DNA from: Wenjunlia vitaminophila DSM 41686
Lineage (GTDB): Bacteria > Actinomycetota > Actinomycetes > Streptomycetales > Streptomycetaceae
Reading direction: 5' to 3'
Length of the DNA stretch: 64,000 nt
NCBI RefSeq assembly: GCF_000380165.1
Contig: NZ_KB904635.1
Location: 124,001-188,000 of the forward strand
Each line of letters opens with the position of its first letter. Within the stretch, counting starts at the first letter, position 1. This document shows positions 27,290 to 36,089 of the stretch, in pieces. Position numbers and translations under genes: made by a program. The notes under the pieces were generated by a model. The model saw nothing but the letters and a program-made list of their open reading frames with translations. It had not been told where the DNA came from and made no database searches.

Positions 27290-28783
27290 CTAGATGAGCA
27301 GGCTCAGCAGCGCGGCCGTGACGAAACCGGCCACCGAGAGCACCGTCTCCAGCACGGTCCAGGTGCGCAGGGTGTCCCGTTCGGAGATGCCGAAGTACTT
27401 CGACACGATCCAGAACCCGCCGTCGTTGACGTGCGAGGCGATGATCGAGCCGGACGAGATGGCGACGATGACCAGCGCGAGGTGTGCCTGGGAGTGGTCG
27501 CCCGCCGCGAGCAGGGGCTCGACGATGGCCGCGGTGGTGATGATGGCCACCGTCGCCGAGCCCTGGGCCACCCGGATCACGGACGAGATCAGGTACGCCA
27601 GCACGATCACCGGGAGCCCGGCGTCCTGGAAGGCGTCGGCGAGGGCCTGGGCGACGCCGCTGGCGCTGAGCACCTTGCCGAACACCCCGCCGGCGCCGAT
27701 CACCAGCAGGATGGAGCCGACGGGCTTCAACGACGCCGAGGTGACCGCCTCCAGGCTCTGCCGGCTCCAGCCCCGGCGGATGCCCAGCAGGTAGTAGGCG
27801 AGCAGCAGGGCCACGGTCAGCGCGACGAACGGGTCGCCGACGAACTCGAGCACCGACCGCACGTCGCCCTTGTCCATGGTGATCGACGAGAAGGTCGCCA
27901 TCAGGATGAGCAGCAGCGGGGTGCCGATGATGAACAGCACGGTGCTCAGCGGCACCGGGTCCTCGGTGGCCGCCGGGCCTTCACCCCCGTCCCCGCCGTT
28001 CCGGCGTCCCCGGCCCTTGGTGACGGTCCGCTCCAGTTCGGCCGCCACCGCGGCCCTGGCCTCCTCCGTGGCGTCCACCATGTCCTGGGGGACGGGAACG
28101 AAGATCCGCTTCCCCACCCAGTCGGCGAACACCCACGCCGCGAGCACCGCCGGCACGGCGCACACCGAACCCATCAGGATCATCCAGCCCAGGTCCACGC
28201 CGAGCAGTCCTGCCGCGGCCACCGGGCCGGGGTGCGGCGGCAGGAAGGCGTGCGTCACCGACAGGCCGGCCAGCAGGGGCAGCGCGTACAGCAGCAACGA
28301 CTTGCCGCTGCGCTTGGCCGCCGCGTACACCAGCGGGGCGAGCACGAAGATGCCGACGTCGAAGAAGACGGGGATGCCGAAGACCAAGCCGGTCAGCCCC
28401 ATGGCCAGCGGCGCCCGGCGTTCCCCGAAGACTCCCAACAGCCGCGAGGACAACACCTCGGCCCCGCCGGAAACCTCCAGGATGGCGCCGAGCAGGGTGC
28501 CGAGCCCCACCACGATGGCGACGCTGCCCAGGATGCCGCCGAATCCCGACTGGGTCAGACCGACGACCTCGCTGCGCTGGACGGTGCCGAACAGTTCCTC
28601 CACGCTGATGCCCGCGCCTAAGGCGACCGCGAAGCTGACCCCCAGCAGGGCGACGAACGGCTGGAGCCGGACCTTCATGATCAGGTAGAGGAGCAGCGCG
28701 ATGCCGAGGACCGCGATGGTGAGCAGACCTGGTGTGCCCGATATCAGCAGGAGCAGGCCACCGGTGTGCGGGGTTGGTTCCAT
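27290..28783 (-). CDS. GntP family gluconate/sugar-acid permease
   Basis: The 497-residue integral membrane protein of the gluconate:H+ symporter family has about 12-14 helices. It carries the family motifs HAFLPPHPGPVAAAGLLG, FGIPVFFDVGIFVLAPLVYA, VAQGSATVAIITTAAI and SHVNDGGFWIVSKYF. Members import gluconate, 2-keto-3-deoxygluconate, D-glycerate or D-serine. Lying with ridA, an IclR regulator, a KDG-type kinase and a D-amino-acid deaminase, it probably brings in the substrate of this island. AAGGAG lies 6 nt before the ATG. Codon 55 (28621-28619) is TTA. Confidence 0.92.
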   Translation of the reverse strand: MEPTPHTGGLLLLISGTPGLLTIAVLGIALLLYLIMKVRLQPFVALLGVSFAVALGAGISVEELFGTVQRSEVVGLTQSGFGGILGSVAIVVGLGTLLGAILEVSGGAEVLSSRLLGVFGERRAPLAMGLTGLVFGIPVFFDVGIFVLAPLVYAAAKRSGKSLLLYALPLLAGLSVTHAFLPPHPGPVAAAGLLGVDLGWMILMGSVCAVPAVLAAWVFADWVGKRIFVPVPQDMVDATEEARAAVAAELERTVTKGRGRRNGGDGGEGPAATEDPVPLSTVLFIIGTPLLLILMATFSSITMDKGDVRSVLEFVGDPFVALTVALLLAYYLLGIRRGWSRQSLEAVTSASLKPVGSILLVIGAGGVFGKVLSASGVAQALADAFQDAGLPVIVLAYLISSVIRVAQGSATVAIITTAAIVEPLLAAGDHSQAHLALVIVAISSGSIIASHVNDGGFWIVSKYFGISERDTLRTWTVLETVLSVAGFVTAALLSLLI

Positions 28784-29156
28784 GAGGACTCCTTGGGCGT
28801 GGTGGGGCGGGGGGGCGCGGGGCGCCACCGGTCGGGACCGCCCCGCGGAGCGTGCGGGTCGGGGGCGGTGAGGGGCGGGCCGTCACGGGTGCCCGGCCGC
28901 GGGTCACCCGTGCGCGTGGGTGCGCGAGGGGGCACCGCGGTGCACGGGGTGACGGGGTGACGGGTGGTGTGCGGCGGAGCGCGCGGTGCCGGGGCGTCCG
29001 CGGTGGGGCGACGGGCTCGTCCTTCGGTGTCCCGGCGGCGGTCTGCGGGCCGGCGGCCGGGCGGCCCTGGTCACGTGGGCCCGGCGGCGGGCCGGCCGGT
29101 TGCGAGGTGGACCGGGAGGTCGCCCGCCGGACCCGGGTCCGGCGGGCGACGGCGCG
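28784..29156. other. G-rich intergenic region between ridA and gntP
   Basis: No gene is supported in these 373 bases. The plus strand is strikingly G-rich and the frames are low-complexity. The region contains the ridA terminator palindrome and may hold a separate promoter for gntP. Confidence 0.4.
29119..29150. terminator. Perfect 32-bp palindrome, probable ridA terminator
   Basis: GTCGCCCGCCGGACCC is followed directly by its exact complement GGGTCCGGCGGGCGAC. It begins 6 nt past the ridA stop on the transcribed strand, which favours a terminator, though there is no T run. Confidence 0.7.
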
Positions 29157-29549
29157 TCAGTCCAGCACCGCCAGCGCGTCGATCTCGACGAGGAGGCCGG
29201 CGGGCAGCCCCACGTAGACGGTGGTCCGGGCCGGGTGCGGGCCGGCGACGCGGGAGAACCACTCGTCGTAGACCCGGTTGAGTTCGGCGAAGTGGCTGGT
29301 GTCGGTCAGGTAGACCCGCATCATGACCACGTCCGTCCAGGAGGCCCCGCCCTCCTCCAGGACCGCCTGCACGTTGCGCAGGGTCTGCTCGGCCTGCTCG
29401 ACCAGGCCGGTGCCCGCCACCACGCCGCTGGCCGGGTCGAACCCGACCTGACCGGCGACCTGGAGGAGGTTCCCCTTGCGCACGCCCTGGGAGAAGGAGG
29501 CGGGAGGGCGCGGTGCCCGGTCGGTGACGACCGCGGTCTTTTCACTCAT
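29157..29549 (-). CDS. ridA: RidA family reactive enamine/imine deaminase
   Basis: The 130-residue product is a RidA/YjgF/Rid-family protein. It has LLQVAGQVGFDPASG, QTLRNVQAVLEEGG and the arginine of HPARTTVYVGLP (Arg 108), which binds the carboxylate of the imine intermediate. RidA hydrolyses reactive enamines released by PLP-dependent dehydratases, and one such enzyme is encoded in this same cluster at 31656, so the pairing makes sense. AAGGAAAC lies before the ATG, and the leader upstream is a 14-bp tandem repeat array. Confidence 0.9.
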   Translation of the reverse strand: MSEKTAVVTDRAPRPPASFSQGVRKGNLLQVAGQVGFDPASGVVAGTGLVEQAEQTLRNVQAVLEEGGASWTDVVMMRVYLTDTSHFAELNRVYDEWFSRVAGPHPARTTVYVGLPAGLLVEIDALAVLD

Positions 29550-29581
29550 CGGCGTTTCCTTCGTGTCGTCGGCTTCCTGCG

Positions 29582-29664
29582 GTTCGTTCCTCGTGGTTCG
29601 TTTCCCGTGGTTCGTTCCTCGTGGTTCGTTCCTCGTGGTTCGTTTCCCGTGGTTCGTGTCGCTG
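29582..29664 (-). repeat. 14-bp tandem repeat array in the ridA leader
   Basis: Five full units alternate between GTTCGTTCCTCGTG and GTTCGTTTCCCGTG (as read on the plus strand), followed by a degenerate sixth. On the ridA-sense strand each unit reads CACGAGGAACGAAC or CACGGGAAACGAAC, so each contains a Shine-Dalgarno-like AGGAA or GGGAA. Because 14 is not a multiple of three, the array is not coding. Confidence 0.9.
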
Positions 29665-29708
29665 GTTGGTGCCCGGGGGGGCCTCCTCCTTCCGTCGTCC
29701 GGCTCCGG

Positions 29709-30455
29709 TCAGGCGTGCTGTCCCACGTACTCACGGCTGACCGCTTCGGCGGTCCTGCGCACCAGGGGGAGCAGCGTGAGCAGTTCCTCGGCGCTGACCA
29801 CCACGGTGGGCGCGGAGACGGACATCGCGGCGATCACCCGGCCGTCGGTGCCGCGGATGGGCGCCGCGACGCAGTTGATCGATTCCTCGTGACCGCCCAG
29901 GTCGGTGGCCCAACCCTGTTCACGCACCGTTGCCAGCTCGGCGAGGAACGCCTCCGGGTCGGTGATCGAACGGGCCGTGTAGCGGGGGAAGTCCAGGGTG
30001 GCGGCCAGCCTGCGCCGCTCGTCGTCGGGCAGGTCGGCCAGGAGCAGCTTGGCCACCGCGGCGACGGTGATGGCGACCGGTTTGCCGATGCGCGAGTACA
30101 TCCGCACCGGGTAGCGGCTGTCCACCTTGTCGATGTACACGACCTCACCCTCCTCGTGGACGGCGAGGTGGACGGTATGTCCGCAGGCCTCGTTGAGCCC
30201 GACCAGGTGGGGGTGGGCGACCTCGCGGACGTCGAGGCTCTCCATCGCCTGCTGGGCGAGGGCGAACAGGCGCGCCCCAAGGCGGTACCGCTGGTCGTCC
30301 TGCCGGTAGACCAGACCGTGCTCGTGCAGGGTGCGCAGCAGCCGCAGCGCGGTTGACTTGTGCACACCCAGACGGTTCGCCACCTGCTCCAGGTTGGCGG
30401 GCCCCTCCGCGAGCAGCGGAAGGATGCGCAGCGCGCGGTCGACGGTCTGGCTCAT
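29709..30455 (-). CDS. IclR family transcriptional regulator
   Basis: The 248-residue product has an N-terminal winged helix-turn-helix (RALRILPLLAEGP, then VHKSTALRLLRTLHEHGLV) and a C-terminal IclR effector-binding domain (RIGKPVAITVAAVAKLLLAD, GHEESINCVAAPIRG). It overlaps the upstream kinase gene by 4 bp as ATGA, so the two are coupled. It most likely controls the surrounding catabolic genes through the palindrome at 31595-31611. The effector is unknown; 2-keto-3-deoxygluconate or a D-amino acid would fit. Confidence 0.92.
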   Translation of the reverse strand: MSQTVDRALRILPLLAEGPANLEQVANRLGVHKSTALRLLRTLHEHGLVYRQDDQRYRLGARLFALAQQAMESLDVREVAHPHLVGLNEACGHTVHLAVHEEGEVVYIDKVDSRYPVRMYSRIGKPVAITVAAVAKLLLADLPDDERRRLAATLDFPRYTARSITDPEAFLAELATVREQGWATDLGGHEESINCVAAPIRGTDGRVIAAMSVSAPTVVVSAEELLTLLPLVRRTAEAVSREYVGQHA

Positions 30456-31492
30456 GAACGGTCCTCCACCGTGCCGGGCCGCTCGGCCCACCCCGGGCCG
30501 AGCCGCAGGGCCCTCCAGGCATCCTCGTCCATGGCGGCCAGCCGGTCGGCGACGGCTCGCGACGGCGGGCGGCCCAGGTCGGCGGGGACGGTGAGGGAGA
30601 CGGCGGCCAGCACGTGGCCGTGCCGCAGCCGCGCGGCGGGAGGCAGTCCGCGCAGCGCCGCGGACAGGAACCCCGCGGCGAACGCGTCGCCGGCCCCGAC
30701 CGGCTCCACCACGTCGACGTGGAGCGCGGGTTCGAAGTGCCGGTCGTCGGTGCCGTCGGGGCGCCGGACGTGGGCCACCGCCCCGGTGGCGCCCTGCTTG
30801 ACCACCAGGGTGCCCGGTTCTGGCAGCGCGGCGCGCAGCTCGGCGGCCCCGGTCGTGCCCCAGGCGGCCTCCGCCTCGTCCTCACCGACGAAGACGATGT
30901 CGCAGCCGCGGGCGAGCTCCAGCAGTTCCCCCGGGTGCCGGGGCCCCTTCCACAGCGACGGGCGGTAGTTGACGTCGAACGACACCAGGGGGCGGCCGGC
31001 GGCGCGCCGGGTGAGTTCCCGCACCAGTTCGCGGCAGGACGCGGAGAGCGCCGCGGTGATCCCGCTGAGGTGGAGCACCCGCCCCGACCAGGCCAGTTGT
31101 CGGGGGACCAGCTCCGGTGACATGACGGTGGCGGCGGACCCCGCACGGTAGTAGGTCACCGCGGTGCGCCCCGGCAGCCGTTCCTTGAAGTAGATGCCGG
31201 TGGGCCGCGTGGGGTCGCGCCGCACCCAGTCCACGTCCACCCCGGCGGCGGCGATCTCGGCGACCAGGTGGTCGCCGAAGCCGTCGGCGCCGACCCGGCT
31301 GATCCAGCGGGTCGAGTGGCCGCTGAGGGCGAGGTAGCAGGCGACGTTGGACTCGGCGCCGCCGACGCCCCGGTGGAAGGTGGGTGCGTCGGCGAGGGGC
31401 CCGGTGTGCTCGGGGACGAACGTGACCATCGACTCCCCCAGGCACACCGCATCGACGGCGGCGGGGGCGGTTCCGGTGGTGGGCGTGGTCAC
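30452..31492 (-). CDS. PfkB family carbohydrate kinase (2-keto-3-deoxygluconate kinase type)
   Basis: The 346-residue product is a ribokinase-fold sugar kinase. An N-terminal GESMVTF, the GVGGAESNVACYLALSG motif (PfkB signature 1 region), and the C-terminal anion hole DVVEPVGAGDAFAAGFL with its catalytic Asp are all present. The sugar-binding segment RPTGIYFKERLPGRTAVTYYRAGSA, read through its key residues YFKER and YYRAGSA, is that of KDG kinases. It would phosphorylate 2-keto-3-deoxygluconate to KDPG in the cytosol. The GTG at 31492 has GAGGA about 11 nt upstream. The frame is open much further to the right but overlaps the divergent gene. Confidence 0.88.
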   Translation of the reverse strand: MTTPTTGTAPAAVDAVCLGESMVTFVPEHTGPLADAPTFHRGVGGAESNVACYLALSGHSTRWISRVGADGFGDHLVAEIAAAGVDVDWVRRDPTRPTGIYFKERLPGRTAVTYYRAGSAATVMSPELVPRQLAWSGRVLHLSGITAALSASCRELVRELTRRAAGRPLVSFDVNYRPSLWKGPRHPGELLELARGCDIVFVGEDEAEAAWGTTGAAELRAALPEPGTLVVKQGATGAVAHVRRPDGTDDRHFEPALHVDVVEPVGAGDAFAAGFLSAALRGLPPAARLRHGHVLAAVSLTVPADLGRPPSRAVADRLAAMDEDAWRALRLGPGWAERPGTVEDRS

Positions 31493-31594
31493 GTGGGTGT
31501 GCGTCCTCGTCTCGCTGGGCACGGTCCGGGGCGGCACCGTTGACCGTCCGGTGGGCCGGATGCTAGACACCATGAAGCATGCACCGCAATGCCT

Positions 31595-31611
31595 GTTGCA
31601 CAAAATGCAAC
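31595..31611. promoter_or_regulatory. IclR-type operator candidate
   Basis: The palindrome GTTGCA-CAAAA-TGCAAC lies in the 163-bp gap between the divergent kinase and deaminase genes and is the only strong symmetric element there. Its AT-rich centre and size fit IclR-family operators. A second GCATGC element lies about 15 nt to its left. Confidence 0.55.
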
Positions 31612-31655
31612 GGACTCCAGCGGGGCAGCGGTTGCGGACGGCGGCAGGAGGCGGC

Positions 31656-32921
31656 ATGGATCCGGTCCGGGCACTGGCCGACGAACGGGTGGACTGGCGG
31701 TTCAAGGGGATGCCGCCGCAGGCGCAAGGACTCACCGTCAGGGAGCTCGCAGCCGAACGCAGGCCGCTGTTCACCGGTGGTTTCACCACCCCGGTGCTGA
31801 CGCTGTCCGAGCCCGCGCTCGAGCACAACCTGGCCCTGATGCGCCGGTGGTCGGCCGAGCGGGGCCTGGCGTTCGCCCCGCACGGCAAGACCTCCATGGC
31901 CCCGCAGCTCTTCGCCCGCCAGCTCGCCGGCGGGGCGTGGGGCATCACCGTCGCCGTGCCCAGCCAGGTGCGGGTGTGCCGGGCGTTCGGTGTGCCGCGG
32001 GTGTTCCTGGCCAACGAGGTGGTGGACCCCGCGGCCCTGGCCTGGCTCGGCGCGGAGCTCGACGCCGATCCCGACTTCGTCTGCGTCGTCTACGTGGACT
32101 CCGTCCGCGGGGTCGAGCTGATGGAGACGGCGCTGCGGGCGGCAGGGGTGAAGCGGCGTCTTGACGTGGTGGTGGAGTTCGGTTGCCCGGGCGGGCGCAC
32201 CGGTGTCCGCGACCAGCAGACCGCGGACGCCGTCGCCGACGCGGTGCGGCGGACCTCCTCGCTGCGGTTGGTCGGGGTGGCCGGCTACGAGGGCGAGTTG
32301 CGGGTCAGGACCCCCCAGTCGGTGCGGGAGTGGCTGGGGCGGCTCGTGGCGCTCGCCGAGCGGTTCGACGCGGCCGGCCGGTTCGCGGACACCGGAACCA
32401 TCGTCCTCAGCGCCGGTGGGAGCGCCTGGTTCGACGCGGTCGCCGACGTCTTCTCCACCGTTCCCGCCCTGTCCCGGCCGGTGCTGCGACTGCTGCGGTC
32501 GGGCGCCTACGTCACGCACGACGACGGGCACTACCGCCAGGTCACCCCGTTCAACCGGCTCCCCGGCAACGACGCGCTGACCGCGGCGTTCCGACTGTGG
32601 GCCCAGGTCGTCTCCCGCCCGGAACCGGGTCGGGCCTTCCTCAACGCCGGGAAGCGCGACGCCCCTCACGACCTGCACCTGCCGCAGGCCCGGGTGGTCC
32701 GGGGCGCCGACGGGGTGGTCCGTGAGGCGTCCGGCCTCGTGGTGACCGCGCTGGCGGACCAGCACACGTTCGTGGAGGTCGCCGAGGGGACCGCCCTGGA
32801 GGTCGGGGACTGGGTCGGCCTCGGTCTCTCCCACCCGTGCACCACCTTCGACAAGTGGCAGCTCATCCCGCTGGTCGCGGAGGACGGCACGGTCACCGAC
32901 CTGATCCGCACCTTCTTCTGA
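31656..32921 (+). CDS. PLP-dependent D-amino-acid deaminase (D-threonine aldolase / D-serine dehydratase-like)
   Basis: The 421-residue product belongs to the alanine-racemase fold type III group, in its amino-acid-deaminase branch. The PLP lysine is in FAPHGKTSMAPQ (Lys 78), followed by the WGITVAVPSQVRVCRAFG strand-helix. The C-terminal beta domain ends in the metal-site-like LGLSHPCTTFDKW (His and Cys). Such enzymes dehydrate or cleave D-serine or D-threonine-like substrates, giving enamines that RidA would clear. GGAGG lies 7 nt before the ATG. The open frame to 31347 crosses the promoter and is not used. The deacylase follows after 89 bp. Confidence 0.87.
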   Translation: MDPVRALADERVDWRFKGMPPQAQGLTVRELAAERRPLFTGGFTTPVLTLSEPALEHNLALMRRWSAERGLAFAPHGKTSMAPQLFARQLAGGAWGITVAVPSQVRVCRAFGVPRVFLANEVVDPAALAWLGAELDADPDFVCVVYVDSVRGVELMETALRAAGVKRRLDVVVEFGCPGGRTGVRDQQTADAVADAVRRTSSLRLVGVAGYEGELRVRTPQSVREWLGRLVALAERFDAAGRFADTGTIVLSAGGSAWFDAVADVFSTVPALSRPVLRLLRSGAYVTHDDGHYRQVTPFNRLPGNDALTAAFRLWAQVVSRPEPGRAFLNAGKRDAPHDLHLPQARVVRGADGVVREASGLVVTALADQHTFVEVAEGTALEVGDWVGLGLSHPCTTFDKWQLIPLVAEDGTVTDLIRTFF

Positions 32922-33010
32922 GGCGTGCCGACGGTGGTCGCCAATACCCGCCCGGGCACGCCGTCGGCGCGGTCAGCCCCTGCCCACACTGGAGCGGAAA
33001 GGGTCCTGCC

Positions 33011-34609
33011 ATGGATCTGGTACTGCGCGGCGCCCGGGTGGTGGACGGCTCGGGAGCGCCCTCGTTCCGGGCCGACGTCGGCCTCGTCGGAGGTCGGATC
33101 GCCGAGCTCGCCCGCGCCGGCGAGGGCCGGCTGGGCGGGCGTTCCACCCTGGACTGCGACGGCCTGGTGCTCGCCCCGGGGTTCATCGACATGCACGCCC
33201 ACTCCGACCTGGCCCTGCTCACCGACCCCGGTCACGAGGCGAAGGCCGCCCAGGGGGTCACCCTAGAGGTGGTCGGCCAGGACGGCCTGTCCTACGCCCC
33301 GGTGGACGACCGCACCCTGGCCCAGGTGCGGGAGCAGATCACCGGCTGGAACGGGGACCCGCCCGGCCTTGACTGGGACTGGCGGTCCGTCGGGGAGTAC
33401 CTGGACCGCCTGGACCGCGGGATCGCGGTCAACGCCGCCTACCTCGTCCCCCACGGCACGGTGCGCATGCTCGCCGTGGGCTGGGAGGACCGCCCGGCCA
33501 CCGCCGCCGAGCTGCGCCGGATGCGCCAGCTCGTCGCCCGGGGGCTGGCCGAGGGCGCCGTGGGCCTGTCGTCCGGCCTCACCTACACCCCGGGGGCGTA
33601 CGCGGACGAGTCCGAGCTGACCGAGCTGTGCCGGGTGGTGGCCCGGTACGGCGGCTACCACTGTCCGCACCACCGGTCGTACGGGGCCGGGGCCCTGGCG
33701 GCGTACGCCGAGATGGTCCGGGTCGCCCGGTCCTCCGGGTGTGCCCTGCACCTGGCCCACGCCACGATGAACTTCGACGTCAACCGGGGGCGTGCGCCGG
33801 AGCTGCTGGCCCTGCTGGACGCCGCCCTCGACGACGGCGCCGACATCTCCCTGGACACCTATCCCTACCTGCCGGGCTGCACCACCCTCGCGGCGATGCT
33901 GCCGGGCTGGGCCACCGAGGGCGGGCCGGGCGCCACCCTCGCCAGGCTCCGCGACGGCGCGGTCAGTGAACGGATCAGGCGGGTGATGGAGGTGGACGGG
34001 TCCGACGGCTGCCACGGGGTGCCCATCGACTGGGACACCATCGAGATCTCCGGGGTGGCCGACCCCGCGCTGTCCCGGTACACCGGCCTGACCGTGCGCG
34101 AGTCGGCGGAGCGCGCGGGGACCCCACCGTTCGAGCTGGCCCGCACCCTGCTGCTCCGGGACCGGCTGGGCACCACCATCCTCCAGCACGTGGGGCACGA
34201 GGAGAACGTTCGGACGATCATGAGGCACCGGGTGCACACCGGGGGCAGCGACGGGCTGCTGGTGGGCGCCAAGCCGCACCCGAGGGCGTACGGCACCTTC
34301 CCCCGCTACCTGGGGACCTACGTGCGGGAGCTGGGGGTGCTCGGGCTCGAGGAGTGCGTCGCCCACCTGACCTCCCGCCCCGCGGCCCGGCTGCGACTGC
34401 CCGACCGCGGGCTGGTCCGTCCCGGGTACCGGGCGGACCTGGTGCTGTTCGATCCGGCGACGGTGGGCGCGGGATCGACGTTCGCCGCACCCCGCACCCC
34501 GCCGACCGGGGTTCCGCACGTGCTGGTCGACGGCTGTTTCGTCATGCGAGACGGACGCCGGACGGACGTGCTGGCCGGGCGCTCCGTTCGCCGCACCCCG
34601 ACCTGCTGA
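33011..34609 (+). CDS. N-acyl-D-amino-acid deacylase
   Basis: The 532-residue product is an amidohydrolase-superfamily D-aminoacylase. It has an N-terminal beta domain (LVLRGARVVDGSGAP), the metal motif APGFIDMHAHSDLAL, the HLAHATMNFD and ISLDTYPYLPG segments, and a late HTGGSDGLLVGAKPHPRAYGTFPRYL. It frees D-amino acids from N-acyl-D-amino acids, which the upstream deaminase can use, so the two probably form one operon. GGAAAGGG lies before the ATG. Confidence 0.9.
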   Translation: MDLVLRGARVVDGSGAPSFRADVGLVGGRIAELARAGEGRLGGRSTLDCDGLVLAPGFIDMHAHSDLALLTDPGHEAKAAQGVTLEVVGQDGLSYAPVDDRTLAQVREQITGWNGDPPGLDWDWRSVGEYLDRLDRGIAVNAAYLVPHGTVRMLAVGWEDRPATAAELRRMRQLVARGLAEGAVGLSSGLTYTPGAYADESELTELCRVVARYGGYHCPHHRSYGAGALAAYAEMVRVARSSGCALHLAHATMNFDVNRGRAPELLALLDAALDDGADISLDTYPYLPGCTTLAAMLPGWATEGGPGATLARLRDGAVSERIRRVMEVDGSDGCHGVPIDWDTIEISGVADPALSRYTGLTVRESAERAGTPPFELARTLLLRDRLGTTILQHVGHEENVRTIMRHRVHTGGSDGLLVGAKPHPRAYGTFPRYLGTYVRELGVLGLEECVAHLTSRPAARLRLPDRGLVRPGYRADLVLFDPATVGAGSTFAAPRTPPTGVPHVLVDGCFVMRDGRRTDVLAGRSVRRTPTC

Positions 34610-34690
34610 CCTGCTGAAATGCCGCGGATTGGGCCATCAGTGGGAAAAAACACGTGCACCGGCGCGGCGACGCGGTCGTAAGGTACGGAC

Positions 34691-35902
34691 ATGCAGGTGA
34701 TCCAGTCCACGAAGCTCGCAAATGTCTGCTACGAGATCCGCGGTCCGGTGCTCGAGGAGGCGATGCGGCTCGAGGCAGAGGGGCACCGCATCCTCAAGCT
34801 CAACACCGGGAACCCCGCGCCGTTCGGGTTCGAGTGCCCACCGGAGATCCTGGAGGACATGCTCCGGAACCTCGGGGACGCCCACGGCTACGGCGACGCC
34901 AAGGGGCTGCTGTCCGCCCGCCGCGCCGTGGTCCAGCACTACCAGACCCAGGGGGTCACCCTCGAGGTGGAGGACGTCTACCTGGGCAACGGGGTCTCCG
35001 AGCTGATCCAGATGTCCATGCAGGCGCTGCTCGACGACGGCGACGAGGTGCTGGTCCCGGCGCCCGACTACCCGCTGTGGACCGCCTCGGTCTCCCTGGC
35101 CGGGGGCACCGCGGTGCACTACCGCTGCGACGAACAGTCCGACTGGATGCCGGACCTGGCCGACATCGAGCGCAAGGTGACCGACCGCACCAAGGCGATC
35201 GTGGTCATCAACCCGAACAACCCCACCGGCGCGGTCTACGACGACGCGTTGCTGCGCGACCTCACCGACATCGCCCGCCGGCACCGGCTGATCGTCTGCT
35301 CCGACGAGATCTACGACAAGATCCTGTACGACGGCGCCACCCACACCCCGACCGCCGCCGTCGCTCCCGACCTGCTGACCCTGACCTTCAACGGCCTGTC
35401 CAAGGCGTACCGGGTCGCCGGGTACCGCTCGGGCTGGATGGCGGTCTGCGGCCCCAAGGCGCACGCCGCCAGCTACATCGAGGGCCTGACCATCCTGGCC
35501 AACATGCGGTTGTGCGCCAACATGCCGGCACAGCACGCGATCGCCACCGCGCTCGGCGGACACCAGTCCATCAAGAACCTGGTGCTGCCCGGCGGCCGGC
35601 TGCTCGCCCAGCGGGACGCCGCCTACGACCTGCTCACCCAGATCCCCGGGGTCACCTGTGTGCGCCCCAAGGGGGCGCTGTACCTCTTCCCGCGGTTGGA
35701 CCCCGCCGTGTACAAGATCAAGGACGACCGGCAGATGGTGCTCGACCTGCTCCGGGCCGAGAAGATCATGATCGTGCACGGCACCGGCTTCAACTGGCCG
35801 GAGCCCGACCACGTCCGCATCGTCACCCTCCCCCGCGCCGAGGAGCTGGTGGACGCGATGACCCGGATCGGCCGGTTCCTCGACGGGTACAGCCAGCACT
35901 GA
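34691..35902 (+). CDS. AlaA-type pyridoxal-phosphate aminotransferase (glutamate-pyruvate)
   Basis: The 403-residue product is a fold type I aminotransferase of the class I/II family. The PLP lysine is in FNGLSKAYRVAGYRSGW; the VVINPNNPTGAVY and CSDEIYDKILYDG motifs precede it. Its start (IRGPVLEEAMRLEAEGHRILKLNTGNPAPFG, key residues LKLNTGNPAPFG) is the one seen in AlaA, which makes alanine from pyruvate and glutamate. AAGG lies 6 nt before the ATG. The gene is preceded by its own gap and followed by a terminator, so it stands outside the D-amino-acid operon. Confidence 0.92.
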   Translation: MQVIQSTKLANVCYEIRGPVLEEAMRLEAEGHRILKLNTGNPAPFGFECPPEILEDMLRNLGDAHGYGDAKGLLSARRAVVQHYQTQGVTLEVEDVYLGNGVSELIQMSMQALLDDGDEVLVPAPDYPLWTASVSLAGGTAVHYRCDEQSDWMPDLADIERKVTDRTKAIVVINPNNPTGAVYDDALLRDLTDIARRHRLIVCSDEIYDKILYDGATHTPTAAVAPDLLTLTFNGLSKAYRVAGYRSGWMAVCGPKAHAASYIEGLTILANMRLCANMPAQHAIATALGGHQSIKNLVLPGGRLLAQRDAAYDLLTQIPGVTCVRPKGALYLFPRLDPAVYKIKDDRQMVLDLLRAEKIMIVHGTGFNWPEPDHVRIVTLPRAEELVDAMTRIGRFLDGYSQH

Positions 35903-35981
35903 GTCCCGGCTGCCGCCGGCAGGACGGCCACCGGCGTCTGCCCTCCCCCCCGCGGCGTCGGGTGGCACACCGGCGAGGGGG

Positions 35982-36004
35982 CGGGGGCGCCACACGCGCC
36001 CCCG
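35982..36004. terminator. Terminator hairpin after the aminotransferase gene
   Basis: CGGGGGCG (35982-35989) pairs with CGCCCCCG (35997-36004) around a 7-nt loop, followed by TTCG. Confidence 0.65.
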
Positions 36005-36089
36005 TTCGACTCCCTTTTAGACCATGTCCAAGTTAGGATGGTGTCGATAGGAAGCCGCGCCCAGGCTCTCCCCGTCGTCGGAGGTCACC

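Noticed and set aside
31347-31655. Extended start of the D-amino-acid deaminase
   Set aside because: The extension overlaps the divergent kinase gene and the operator; ATG 31656 has a good GGAGG.
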